The position numbers and the translations under genes were made by a program. This document shows positions 22,777 through 35,814 of a stretch of DNA of 64,000 nucleotides, piece by piece. Every line of letters starts with the position of its first letter. Within the stretch, counting starts at the first letter, position 1. The notes beneath the pieces are model-generated. The model was not told where the DNA came from. It was given only the letters and a program-made list of their open reading frames with translations, and searched no databases. Origin of the DNA: Prinsepia uniflora (taxonomy: Eukaryota > Streptophyta > Magnoliopsida > Rosales > Rosaceae). The stretch is from NCBI GenBank assembly GCA_032719365.1, contig CM064871.1, positions 68,497,586 to 68,561,585 on the forward strand, given 5' to 3'.

Positions 22777-25705
22777 TGACACGACCCATCTCAATCCCCC
22801 CGGGATTACCATGGAATGTGTCATACTCCCGTCTGACGAGAGGTGTCAGACAAGGGATAACCTGTTGCCACTGCCCAAACGGGCTTCCAGAGTGCGCAAG
22901 GATCGATGGAGGAGGTGTGCGATGTCCCAGTCTCTGCTGCAGTCGCACCCGGAAATCAACATGAAGGGCGTTAAAAACAAAAACTGTGAGTGGACGAAAA
23001 TAAATAAGTTCATTTAACACAGTTATAAGATATTTATGCCCTCCATAAAAACGTATGCATGCCACGAAAACCAATAGTCCAAAACATTTGCTCAACAAGG
23101 CATTAGGGCCTTAGCCCAAAACCGTAAACCATAAATCCAACCGAAAAACCATTTCATAGATTCGTTAATCCATATTTACCACATTTCCATAACTGGCATC
23201 CCAGATGCCTAGCGTCCCTGACGCCTGACGTTCCAGACGTCACAATTCACAGTATAACCATAAGCTACGCGTGCTGCCCGAGGTCTCAATCCCGAGTCCA
23301 ATCCCCGAACCCAGTCCTGGTACAGCATCCCAGCTGCCTAGCGTCCAGACGCTCGACGTCCCAGACGCCCAATCATAGCAATCCTGCTCCTGAGTCATTA
23401 TACGGTCCGGTAGCTCCGCACAATGACCCCTCGTCCCCAGTGTCCCAGACACCTGGAGGAGACCTTCACATATTCTCGTATCAAGATGGTATATGGAAAA
23501 CAGTTTTATTAAATCATTTCACAACATCTCAATGGCCCTGCCCAAAATTTCCATAAAACATCACAATTCCATTTAGGGTCCCTGACCCGAAATCACGTTT
23601 ATAATCCAACTGGACCTCATGCCCGATTTTGTAAACCAACTGGGCCCACGGTTCGATTATATAACTCCAATGGGTCGTAGCCCGATTTCATAAATAACTG
23701 GGCCCCTGGCCCGATTTCATAAAGCAATTGGGCCCTTGGCCCGATTACGTAACTCAATTGGACTCCAAGTCCGAGGTTTCCAAAACAATTGGGCCCCATG
23801 CCCGAGTTTCTCTTTCCAATTTCAAAACCATTTCATGAAATCATATCCAAAGTTAAGTATGGAAAATCAATGTAAAACCGAAAAACCTCAATTTACGTGC
23901 AAGCACGAAAATCACCTCGAAATACGTGAAACTGTATAATTCACAATCATCCAAATCAATATCATAAAATCATATCCATAATCCATATAAAACAGTTAGG
24001 CATGCATAGAATTTATAAAACCAAAGTCCACTCACAGACCGTTTAACCGTACTCCTCGATACGCGTGCCATAGGCCTTCCCGGCCACACCACTATCACTG
24101 GGACTCCCAATCCTGTCCAAATCACATTAGAGGGTTACTAACCTCTTCATTAACATCCTATTCAAGTCCCGTAATTTTCCCGAATTTTTAACTATTTTTA
24201 AACTGGATTTAAAACCTTCGGGCATCCCGAACAATATCGGAACGGGGTCCGATTGACACGAAACTAACGCTAAAATGTTTGTTACATTAAATAGGACAAA
24301 AGTCATGTTGACCTTACCTCGAGATTCGTGCCCACGCACTGTCACGCGCCGTCGTGAGTGGCTGCGCGTGAAAGCCACGCGCCTGCTACAGTGACTGCTA
24401 CAGTCATCGTCCTCGCCCGTTTCTCTGCAATACGGGTCTGCAACCCGTGAGTTCAACCCGATCAGATAGCCATCAATTCCAACTCGATTTTATCTGTTTT
24501 TGATCCTAAGACATTCCTTAATTATCCAATTAGAGTTCTGTGTCCATAATTAACTTTAACCATCCCTTAATCGTGCCATCAACCCGTGATCACCCAAACG
24601 GGCTGATCACCGAAACTCTACAATTCCCCAACCATTATCAAATTAACTTTCCAGTAAGCTCATTAGGATTAATACGAACTAATTCGCATGATTAATTGGA
24701 CATGAAGTTACCTCAAACGCCCCGACTCAAGCTTGGGTTTTTCAGGCCATCCACTAGTCCGTCCACGGCTCCTGGAGCTTCAAAACTTGCCCCAATTGAT
24801 CTGGATCTACTAATAAAGGTTACAGAAAACTATTTCGGACCTCAAATAGGCTTGGGCTGGCCTAAAAACCGAAATTCGAATTTGAACCCATCAAAAACCA
24901 GTTTCGGGTTTTTGAACACTCCCTCACCATTTCCACTCATTTTCTTCCTTTCTCAATCTCAGAACACTTCACTCAGTCCCTTAAACACTTTCCCCATCAC
25001 AAATCCGCTCAATTGGGCCCTGGAAAGGCTGATCACATGTGGGAAGCACTCTGCTTTTCTTCCCGTTTCAGAAACATCACAGCACCCACTCAGTTCTCAA
25101 TGTTAAACAATTTCCTCCCCCATGTTTCCAACAATACTAAACAATTCGCGGACAGCTCGCACAAGTCATCCACTCAGTTCAATCATGGCTCCAACTCACG
25201 GCTGTTCAAAATCAACAGCCCAAATTACCAATTTGCCCTCGCTTGGAAAATTACCGAAATGCCCCTCACGCATCCAGACCCGTAACTTGGTCATTCGAAC
25301 TCCGATTGACGCGTGCCGCCTGTCTACGGACTCAGGGCATCGAGACCTTCCTAACGGTCCTTGGCACTCGGCCATCGGACCTCCTGATAAAAAAGTCAAC
25401 ATTTTCCCTTATTTCGTCCAAATTACGAAAACGTCCCTGGGCTTCCGAACGTCATAACTTTCACCACGAACGTCGGAATCGAATGTGCCATCTGTCTATG
25501 AACTCGTGACGTCCCAAACTACGTCACAGTCATTGGTCAAAGTCCATTTGACCGTCCGAATTAAAAGTCAACGTTTTACCCACGACTAGGGGCAAAATGG
25601 TCATTTTGCACAATTCGTCTGATTCCACTCAACTAATCCCAGATTAGTCATTCTAAATCATAATTAAACAATATTGAATCCCGATACTCGGGACGGGTCG
25701 TTACA
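22777..25705 (-). repeat. 3' LTR of element A (2929 bp)
   Basis: On the plus strand it starts TGACACGACCC and ends GGGTCGTTACA, next to a purine tract read on the minus strand (25707-25719). It contains the box pair (plus-strand positions 22984-22995 and 24026-24037), the GC-rich hairpin GCGCGTG-N5-CACGCGC (24364-24382), and small hairpins such as GGCATC-CCA-GATGCC (23195-23209). Confidence 0.92.
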
Positions 25706-27413
25706 ACCTTCCCTCCTTAAAGAATTTCTTCCTCGAAATTCCAACTTTTCTTATTCCACATCCACCTCGTGGAAAAACAATTTGGTCTCACAACACGTGT
25801 ACACTTGTACACCCACCAACTGGGACAACACCAGCCTCGTCTGCACCCAGACATCCCATCACAATCTTACATCGTAACAACAACACTCGACCACCTCGAG
25901 TGAATATAATCACCTGATCAACGTTAAGATCGCTTAACAATTAAGCTGACTCCTTCAGCTAGACGGTTCCTTTCCATTGCTAATACAGCCTTACATCTGC
26001 TCCCACTGGGAGTCACCAAATCCCACTGGTCAGTCCACGCTGACATTACCAGCCAAACTGTCACCACTAAGCTTTACCACCCTAGTAAAGCTTCAACCAT
26101 CAGTTAATCAGTGACAACACCCCATATTGCCACTCGCTCAAAGTAGCGTAAGATCAACCACATGACCTCATCTCACAGGGAAAGCCCAATCCTGCGACAT
26201 ATATTAATCTCAATGTCCATAACCGCCGACTCCGTCAGCGAACCATGACGCTGGAAAATCACGGCGTGATAGCATCACGCAAGGCTAGTCGTAGTTACAC
26301 TGACCACCAATTCACCCATCCTGAGTGTACGTATACCGTCAACTTACTCAATCAAGTGGTGTAACTGGAACACATTGAATGCCAGCCAAGCAGTGATCAC
26401 ACATCTCAATACTAGGGTTCCACTAGCCATCCGTGGCCAAGAGCACCTGCTCACACCACTGAACCTGACAACATCACTCTGCTCAGCACACAGTATCCAA
26501 TGTTCAGTCCACAATCACAACCAAACAGATGATATCGGAACCAAGCCGATTACCAACACGTTTAATCACACACCACTGGTACATCCCATGTACCGTCACT
26601 AGGCACCACCCAGCATATCCAGTATCGATCCTCGTACAACGTACCCTGTACGTACATCTATTCATCAATTCGCCTACAACCACCTAGGTCGTGGCTAAAC
26701 ACGTTCTAATTACTTTAGAGTCCATCTGTCAGATTCTGCACCAGACAGATCAAAACTCCGACCTAATATCCATTTCCAAATCTGAATCCGAAATCATTAT
26801 TCCGTAAGCTAGCATTGGAATAATTATTTCTCACCCAAACCCAGTAATCCACTTTCGAGCTTCGAAATCGAATCCTGAATCGTCATCCAGAAATTCGATT
26901 CCAAATCCCGAAAGCTCGTTTACGTCTACCGAGACGTACCAAAACCGATCCTATCGGTTACCTGCTCAGAACACTCGATTGACTTCATAGGGAAGCCAAT
27001 CCCAATATCCACACGTCCAAGGTTGGCAAAAAACCGACCACTTCGGAAACCTACTTACCCGAGTAACAAGCCATATGTGCTCCACTTCGAAAAGAAGTTC
27101 AGTCCTGTCATTTACAACTCACATACCAAGGTAAGAGTGATAAACTCTCCACCCATCTGGATCATCAAGATCATGACCCAGATCCATCACTACGTCATTC
27201 GACAAGTAACATCACGATCCTAGATCGTCACATCGTCCAAAGTCCACAACATCACAATTCAGATCCACCTAGGATCCACACATGTTCACGTAGCTAACAA
27301 CCCGTCTGAAAACCAATCGTAGGGTCTTACACCCTCTTGAATCCTTTGTCAAATTTCCATAGGTGGAATGGTGACCTCGATTTTCACCACCAAATCCAAA
27401 ATTATACACAACT

Positions 27414-30324
27414 TGTCAGGACCCGTCCCAAATATCACCTCGATACTCGGGATGAACCCTGCTCCCGTCTGACAATCATACTTACAATACCAAAAAGAAA
27501 CTTAATACAACTATAAGCATAACCATCAGACGAAGGAGTAAATATATACAACAGTAAGTCAGAGCATAGTTCTACAAAATGGGCACCAAAAGTCCTACAA
27601 GTCTAAGTCCGCAACGGAAGAACGTCGGAAGCCCTATGCCTCGAAATCTGCCTCAACGTTCACCCCAGCGCTATCACCACGACCTGGAGGGAAAAATTAA
27701 AAACAAAAGGTGTGAGTGGACCCAAAAGAATAAAAGTTTTAAAACCGTTTACCAGCAAATCAACGTAAGGAAATAAAACCATTTGTTCCCTCCGGTTTAA
27801 AACCAGGCATGCCAATGAAGTATTAGAAAAAAAATCATAATATGAAACATCATAAGAAACAGAGACACTATAAATACCATAAGAAACAGATACACTATAA
27901 AACATCATAAGAAACCAGAGTATAACCCGATCAAACCTGCTGGACCTATCCGAGTCTTTAAACTCAACCAGGCCTCACATATCAATCCGAGTCTTTAAAC
28001 TCCCGAGTCTTTAAACTCAATAGGCCTGTGGGGGTAATATCATAATATCCGAGTCTTTAAACTCCCGAGTCTTTAAACTCAATCCGGGCCCGTCCCCCAT
28101 CAATATCAATCCGGGTCTTTAAACCCATATCCAGATCCAGCAAATCCAATCCATATCCAGTGTAAAATCAATTCAAAATCCATCGCCAAATCCGAATTCG
28201 AAATCCCCGGTTCGAAGCCCTTCCGGCGTTCAGAACCGACATTCCGAACCCAAATCCGGAAAATCCATTTCCATACTAAAAACTATAGGAAATCCCTAAC
28301 CATGTTTCATAACCCATTTACCATCATCAGAAAACAGTTATAGGGTGAATTTCTCAAATATGGCATCAAAATCTGAAAACCGGCTTTTTCTCGAAAAACG
28401 TGTAAAACCCCGAAAATATCTCGAAAAACGTGCAAACATCTCAATCACGAATAACCATCATTTAAAGCATAAAAACACACATAGAATCATAAAACAGTAA
28501 TTAAAACAGTTTGGCATGCTCGGAAATAAGAAAGAGTCCACTCACAGTTTACAACACGTCACTCGCGCTCCGTGCGCTCCTCAACCGTCTCTGGTGTCTC
28601 CCGTCCTGTCAATAGATACCAAATAGGGTCACAATAACATCAAGGATACCTTCCCTATTTTCCCCAATTTTTTGGGAATTTAATAATATTTTAATCATAA
28701 ACCCTAAACCGTACGGATTCCCGAACCATTCCGTAACACCGTCCGATTAACCCGAAAACTGTACCATTGGATTCCTTAGGACATTTAGAGTTAAACTCAT
28801 GTTGGACGCTTAACCGGATTCCTTCCCACGCGCCCCCACGCGCCGCCCAAAGTGGCTGCGCGTGGGCCTCACGCGCCTGCTACAGTCCACCTTCAACCTC
28901 GAGTCAACCGGTTCAACTGTGTTGAACCGGCGTGACCGGTTCTCCGCCGTTCACCCACCATTCTTCTCCATTTCAATACCACGAGCTTCGTCCAGTCCCC
29001 TGCAATCAAACCCAGTCCTAAAATCCAGAAATCACGGCCTAAAACCCTTCGTCTTCAACCTCGAAAAACCTTGCCCGTGGGCTCTGTTTTCCTTCCCGGC
29101 CGTCCACAGCTTCCCCCTTCACGGTGGTGATACCAGCACCACCCTAGGACCCTACTTAGTCCTACCCAACTCACAGAATCCGTCGATTCATCCCCGAAGT
29201 CCACGACTTCACGTTTGAAACTCACGGCTAAAACAGGGTACAACGGACCCGCCGTCGAACCACCAGCCACCGTGAACCTCCCGTCACGGCAACCACCACA
29301 AACGACGCCTAAGACCTCCCTGAACAACACCCTGACTTCCTAATCTCTCGACTCTAAGCCCAACGTCACGACTTTACATTTGAAAAATCCACGAAAAACA
29401 GAGTAAACGAGCTTACCTTTCGATTCCGGCGCCGCCGTGAGAACCGTCACCCACCACGGTGCTCGTGGGACTCCCCTCAACCTCCTGAGTCCCCTACCGC
29501 CTTGGTTTGCCTCACCACACGGCACAACAGCCTCCACCGTCCACGGTCTCCCCTGTTTTCCTCAAATGTTCGCCGCACCACCACCGTGCCGCCGTGCACG
29601 ATTCCAGTCCCAAAACACGATCAGCACCTCACCCACGTCTCTCTGTCACTCTCACCAGTCACTCCTCACTCTCCCTAGCCTCCAGATCGATCACCGCCTC
29701 ACCCAAACTTCTCTCTGTTTTTCCGTTTCCTTCGAATTGGTGCACGGTTCAAAAAGGACCAAGTGTGGCCGTGCACACTTAAGTTCCTCCTAGAACCATC
29801 TAGGGTCCCCCACGTGTCCCTCAGCTATTGGCCATCCCAAAAATATCTGCCACTTGCCCTTATCTGATTGGGCTGAGGAAAAATGACCAAAATGCCCTTC
29901 TGCACAAAATTACCATTTTGCCCTCAAACTTCCCAGACCCGTATCTTTTCCGTCCGACGTCCGATGACAGCGTGCCGCCTGTCGTTGAACTCAGGACGTC
30001 GAGACCTATCCAACGGTCCTCGGTCTACGTGAAAATCACACATCCTCCAAAAAGTCAACATTTCCCCTTTTAACTCAAAATTACGGTAACGCCCCCAACC
30101 TTCCGTACATCATAACTTCTCCTCCGATTCTCCGAATCGAACCTGCCGCCTGTCTACGGACTCGTGACGTCCTAACCTACGTCACGGTCAAGGGCTAACA
30201 CTCATCCAATCAATATTACAAAAAGTCAACTTTTCGTTTACTAATCACAAGGGCAAAATCGTCCTTTTTACAAAACTTCACAGAAATTACATTTTTACCC
30301 TTCCCGTAGGTACGGGTTGTTACA
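27414..30324 (-). repeat. Solo LTR F (2911 bp) in the interior of A
   Basis: Plus-strand edges are TGTCAGGACCC and GGGTTGTTACA, with a perfect duplication CAACT (27409-27413 and 30325-30329). No interior is present, so it is a solo LTR. It belongs to the same subfamily as C: both have arrays of GAGTTTAAAGACTC-type palindromes (plus strand about 27950-28130). GC hairpin at 28858-28876; boxes at 27710-27721 (GTGTGAGTGGAC) and 28536-28547. Confidence 0.92.
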
Positions 30325-31975
30325 CAACTCTTTCCACCCACCAATACACGCTCAACGTACTGGTAACAACAATCATCATCTACCACGGCAGGAAACAAGA
30401 AGTCCGCCCCAATGACTTCAGGATACCTATCACCAATGCGGGAACGAGCACTCCTCTCGTCTCCCAATCACAACTCTCCCCGAATCGGGAGTTCCGACCA
30501 TGTTGGAAACAGACATGCTCCCAATGAGATGTCAAGTCCAACCACTGAACTGCCCACATCCTCACCTTTACAGGTTCAACACCCGGTTTTCCAAGTTATT
30601 CACAATTACAAAATTCCACCTCAACACCACCAATGATTTTCCCCGACTTTTCCAATTTCAATAATTTCCTTGTACTTTCTGGGGATATTAGAGATAAACA
30701 ATCTTACCAATCTCGGAGTTGACAACAACTCCCCAAATCCACTGATTCTCATGACGTAGGGGACGTCATCCCAAGATTCCTCAAGGCTCAATCATACCTT
30801 TTTTTTATCCATTCATCACTTGTCATCTCATAACTGTTGGGACTTATCCCAACACGTCACAACCTCCACTGGATCCCATCCAGTCCATGATTTAGTCATT
30901 ACCAACCCTCAAATACCGAACATTTGTCCAGCATGACGGAGTCACACCCCAACTCGTGGCTCATCGTCATCACAATCACTGACACCAGCACCAACGCTAG
31001 TATCACCGACCCTTGCCTCAACACACATGCATCCATACATTCACACTAGCACACGAACGTCCACCCTAGCACACTGTGTGCAAAGTTGATACCCTGGATC
31101 TCCGTTCATACCGAACGACGATCCCGTATCACCACTCGTACCCCACGACTATGGGTACCTCCAATTGACCATCCGCACATCAGGATAATGGGCGTTCCCT
31201 GAACGTCCCCTGATCCTCAAGTGTTAAAACCACACTAAATACCCTTGATAGCCAGTCATCTCGACACAACTGTCGACCAACAGTCATCGTTGTCAAGATC
31301 CGTATCCACACCTCACACTATTATTCGATCCAACACGGAATTCCACATATTATCCCACAACCGTATCCGTGGATCGAATCCCATAATCCTGACTAGACTC
31401 ACTATATTCATCTACATGGTCATCTACGACCTCAGCCGCTCGTCGCATCACAAGTTCCCATTTAAAGTTCACTTTTCCTGTCCATCAATTATAAATTAGG
31501 GTTCCAAAATCACACCCTAGGGTTCCACCGAACCCAACTGCTTTCTGCAGTAAAATCCACAACCTGACCGACCCCGCGGTCCTGACATCGTATAGACGTC
31601 AAATCCACTCCTGCCTTCAACTCAACGTGGGTTCCACCAGGAAAGTCATCGGCTAACTCCGATTCACTAACATCTCTCACCCTAGCAATCACCACAAGGG
31701 TTCACCTTTTTAGACCATTACTCAAATGAGGTTCCTCGAACCTAGCTGCACCTAGCAGCACAACAATCCAATATCACTTGACCGAACCGACGGTCCCACA
31801 TTACCAGTTCATCACACACAACCCCACTTGGGTCGAATCACGTTAACGCACGGCGTATCGGGCCAAACACACTCTATCTACAACTCAAACCCAAAACTAT
31901 CTATCAGGTTGACAATGGAACTGCAGCCCAAAGAGACATCACACCCTCGACCTTCGCGCACAAAAGAGCAAACCT

Positions 31976-31987
31976 GCTCTGATACCA
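31976..31987 (-). promoter_or_regulatory. Primer-binding site of element A
   Basis: On the minus strand it reads TGGTATCAGAGC, two bases from the LTR at 31990. It is an exact match to the initiator-tRNA-Met complement. Confidence 0.9.
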
Positions 31988-32554
31988 CTTGACACGACCC
32001 GTCACAATCCCTCCGGGATTACCATGGAATGTGTCATGCTCCCGTCTGACGAGAGGTGTCAGAAAAGGGATAACCTGTTGCCACTGCCCAAACGGGCTTC
32101 CAGAGTGCGCAAGGATCGATGGAGGAGGTGTACGATGTCCCAGTCTCTGCTGCAGTCGCACCCGAAAATCAACCTGAAGGGCATTACAAACAAAAGTTGT
32201 GAGTGAACGAAAATAAATAAGTTCATTTAACACAGTTATAAGACGTTTATGCCCTCCATAAAAACGTATGCATGCCACGAAAACCAATAGTCCAAAACAT
32301 TTGTTCAACAAGGCATTAGGGCCTTAGCCCAAAGTTGTAAACCATAAATCCAACCGAAAAACCATTTCATAGATTCGTTAATCCATATTTACCACATTTC
32401 CATAACTGGCATCCCAGATGCCTAGCGTCCCTGACGCCTGACGTCCCAGACGTCACAATTCACGGTATAACCATAAGCTACGCGTGCTGCCCGGGGTCTC
32501 AATCCCAAGTCCAATCCCCGAACCCAGTCCGGGTACAGCATCCTAGCTGCCTAG

Positions 32555-35508
32555 TGACACGACCCATCCCAATCCCCCCGGGATTACCATGGAACGTGAC
32601 GTGCTCCCGTCTGACAAGAGGCGTCAGACAAGGGATAACCGATTGTCATTGCCCAAACGGGCTTCCAGAGTGCGTAAGGATCGATGGAGGAGGTGTGCGA
32701 TGCTCAAGTCTCTGCTGCAGTCGTATCCGGAATCAACCTGAAGGGCATTGAAAACAAAAGCTGTGAGTGGACAAAAATAAACAAGTCTGTTTAAAACATT
32801 TATAAAACATTTATGCCCCTCAGTAAAATCATATGCATGCGCCAAAAACCAATGATCACACATTTATTTAGAAATAACCATTATGGCCTTAGCCCGGAAA
32901 CCAAAGCATAGTTTCAATTTCCAAAAGTCAATCCAAGAGTTATTTCATAAATCCAGTAATATGAACCATAAGGCATATAATATAAACCACCCATAATTTT
33001 AGCCACTGCACTATACACTCCAATCCGACATCCCTGATGTCTGACGTCCCTGACGTCAATAAGGTCACAATCACAAGGCTACGCGTGCCACTCGGGTCTC
33101 AATTTCCGAGTTCAATCCCCGAACCCCGTTCGGGTACAGCATCCCCGATGCTTAGCGTCATAGACGCTGGACGTACTAGACGTCCGTGACCTCTCCGGGG
33201 TACCTCATCCGGAGGAGACAATATAATATGGAAGGATCTATACAGTGCAGTACCAAATACATTTTATTGATATCCACATGCAAATTATATATATACATAG
33301 ATAAAATCCAATCAATCTTTAAGTTTCATCAGACGGGTCTCAAGCCCAATACCGTGAAACGTGCCATAACCGAAATATCATCAAAACCATTTATTGATTC
33401 CAGCATGTGAACATATATAAAATGTAAACCAGAAAACATTTATTCAATTCCATTTTAGGGTCCCCGACCCGCAATCACATGTAGAAATCAACTGGGCCCC
33501 TGGCCCGATTTCACAAGTTAACTGGGCCCCTGGCCCGATCCACATGTTAACTGGGCCCCTGGCCCGATTTCATAGTTCAACTGGGCCCCTGGCCCGATTT
33601 TACATTATTTAAGTTCGTAACCGTTTCATGAAATCATATCCAACCATATTTATGGAAATCGGTGCAAATCCAGAAAACCTCAGTTTACGTGCAAATACGT
33701 AATTCACCTCGAAATACGTGAAATCATTTTAAATTCACCGATATCCAAAGTAAATCATTTAATCATAATTATAACAATCATAAAACAGTTATGCATGCAT
33801 CGAATTTATGAAAGCAATGTCCACTCACAGACCGTTTAACCGAGCGCCTCGATACGCGTGCCATAGGCCTTCCCGGGCCACACCACTATCACCGGGACTC
33901 CCAATCCTGTCCAAATCACATTAGAGGATTACTAACCCCTTCATTAACATTCTATCAAAGTCCCGTAATTTTCCCGAATTTTTAAGTATTTTTAAACTGG
34001 ATTTAAAACCTTCGGACATCCCGAACAATAACGAAACGGGATCCGATCGACACGAAACCAACGCTAAAATGTTCGTTACATTGTGTAGGAAAAAAGTCAT
34101 GTTGTAAGTTTCCCAAAATTACCTCACACGCGCCCCGCGCCGGGTACTGTTCACCGTCGTTCAACCCGAACGACTGGTAAACGGGTCGTCGTGACCCGCG
34201 GGCCAACCCGACTGGTTCTCCGTCGATACTGGATCATTTTGGACGGGGTTTCCACCTGCAAGACCGTCTGAGTTCAACCAACAGTTCTGTGGAATCAAAA
34301 ACCAAAAGTAACGTCACGAATCATACCTCTGAACTCAAACCCGAAGCTCAGAATTTCCGATCGTCCTTCCTCCCGATTCCGGCCGCCTCGAGCCCCAAAT
34401 TCACGTCCACAAGATTCGTTTATGTTCATAGAACACCTTAGGATCAAATCCAACGTCCAATACCCATCCAAAACCCGATCACCATTTTTGGTTTCGAACC
34501 GGGTTACGGGCACCGCCGTCCCCGCCGTGCCCAGCTCACTTCGAGCTTCGAAAACCAGTCCCCTGTGTCTGTTTCTGACCCCAACTCCCAAAGGAGTCGA
34601 GAAGGAGCTCAGAAACACAACGGATCGTCGATTTCCAAAAACCTGGGCATAACTTCCTCCTCGGGTTAACACGGCCGTCGTAGACCACCGCGGTCGCCGC
34701 CGACGTCCTGCCGCCTCCCGCTGGTTCTCACAATCTCAGTGACCCACACATGTGCACAGAGGAGATGTGTGAAGGTTTTGGAGCACGGTTCGAATGGTTG
34801 TGCACTCGGGTAAGCAAATATAATATGGGGAGGGAAATGATGAAGAAAAATGGATGGTCCAGATTCAATCTCACCAATGAGATTAAAGGTCCAGATTAAA
34901 AGATGCAATAAGTGGGAATTCTTTATATTTTTTTATTCCAATAATTTAATCAAAACCCACCAATCCAGATCTGAGTTCATAATTAAAGGTTAGTGGTCCA
35001 CGTGTCCCACTCAGAATCCCAGACCAATCAGAAAATGGCACGTGTCCCCGCCTCGTAATGCGTGCATAACGAACCCAAACTTCCGTGACCCATAACTTCG
35101 TCGTCGAATCTCCGATTTCGGCGTGCCGCCTGTCGTTGGATTCGCATCGACGAAACCTACGTAACGGTCCTTGGCCCTTGGCCATCGGACATCCTGGTCA
35201 AAAAGTCAACATTTGCCCCTATTTCATCCAAATTACGAAAACGCCCCTGAACTTCCGCACATCATAACTTTTACCACGAACGTCGGAATCGAACGTGTCA
35301 CCTGTCTATGAACTCGTGACGTCCCGAACTACGTCACGGACATCGGTCAAATCCATTTGACCATCCGAAATAAAAGTCAACGTTTTGCCCACGCCTAGGG
35401 GCAAAACGGTCATTTTGCACAATTCGTCCGAAATCGCCCAACTAATCCCAGATTAGTAAATCATAATTAAATATTATTAAATCCCGATATTCGGGACGGG
35501 TCGTTACA
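32555..35508 (-). repeat. Solo LTR B (2954 bp)
   Basis: Flanked by a perfect duplication CCTAG (32550-32554, 35509-35513). Plus-strand start TGACACGACCC, end GGGTCGTTACA. Boxes at 32761-32772 and 33819-33830. Its GGGCC palindrome array lies around 33490-33600, and small hairpins such as GACATC-CCT-GATGTC lie around 33023-33055. The full GCGCGTG hairpin is not visible here. Confidence 0.93.
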
Positions 35509-35814
35509 CCTAGCCTCCAGACGCTCGACGTCCCAGACGCCCAATCATAGCAATCCTGCTCCTGAGTCACTATATGGTCCGGTAGCTCCGCACAATGACT
35601 CCTCGTCCCCAGTGTCCCAGACACCTGGAGGAGACCTTCACATATTCTCGTATCAAGATGGTATATGAAAAACAGTTTTATTAAATCATTTCACAACATC
35701 TCAATGGCCCTGCCCAAAATTTCCATAAAACATCACAATTCCATTTAGGGTCCCTAACCTGAAATCACGTTTATAATCCAACTGGACCTCATGCCCGATT
35801 TTGTAAACCACCTG

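Larger units (their letters stand above)
25706..31989 (-). mobile_element. Interior of element A (about 3.37 kb without solo LTR F)
   Basis: Non-coding, C/A-rich on the plus strand, i.e. G/T-rich in the sense direction. It is recognisably the same interior as in E: for example the GTGTAC, AGCTGA (25944-25960) and CTCCC (26000-26012) hairpins recur with the same stems. No gag or pol motif was found in any frame. Confidence 0.85.
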
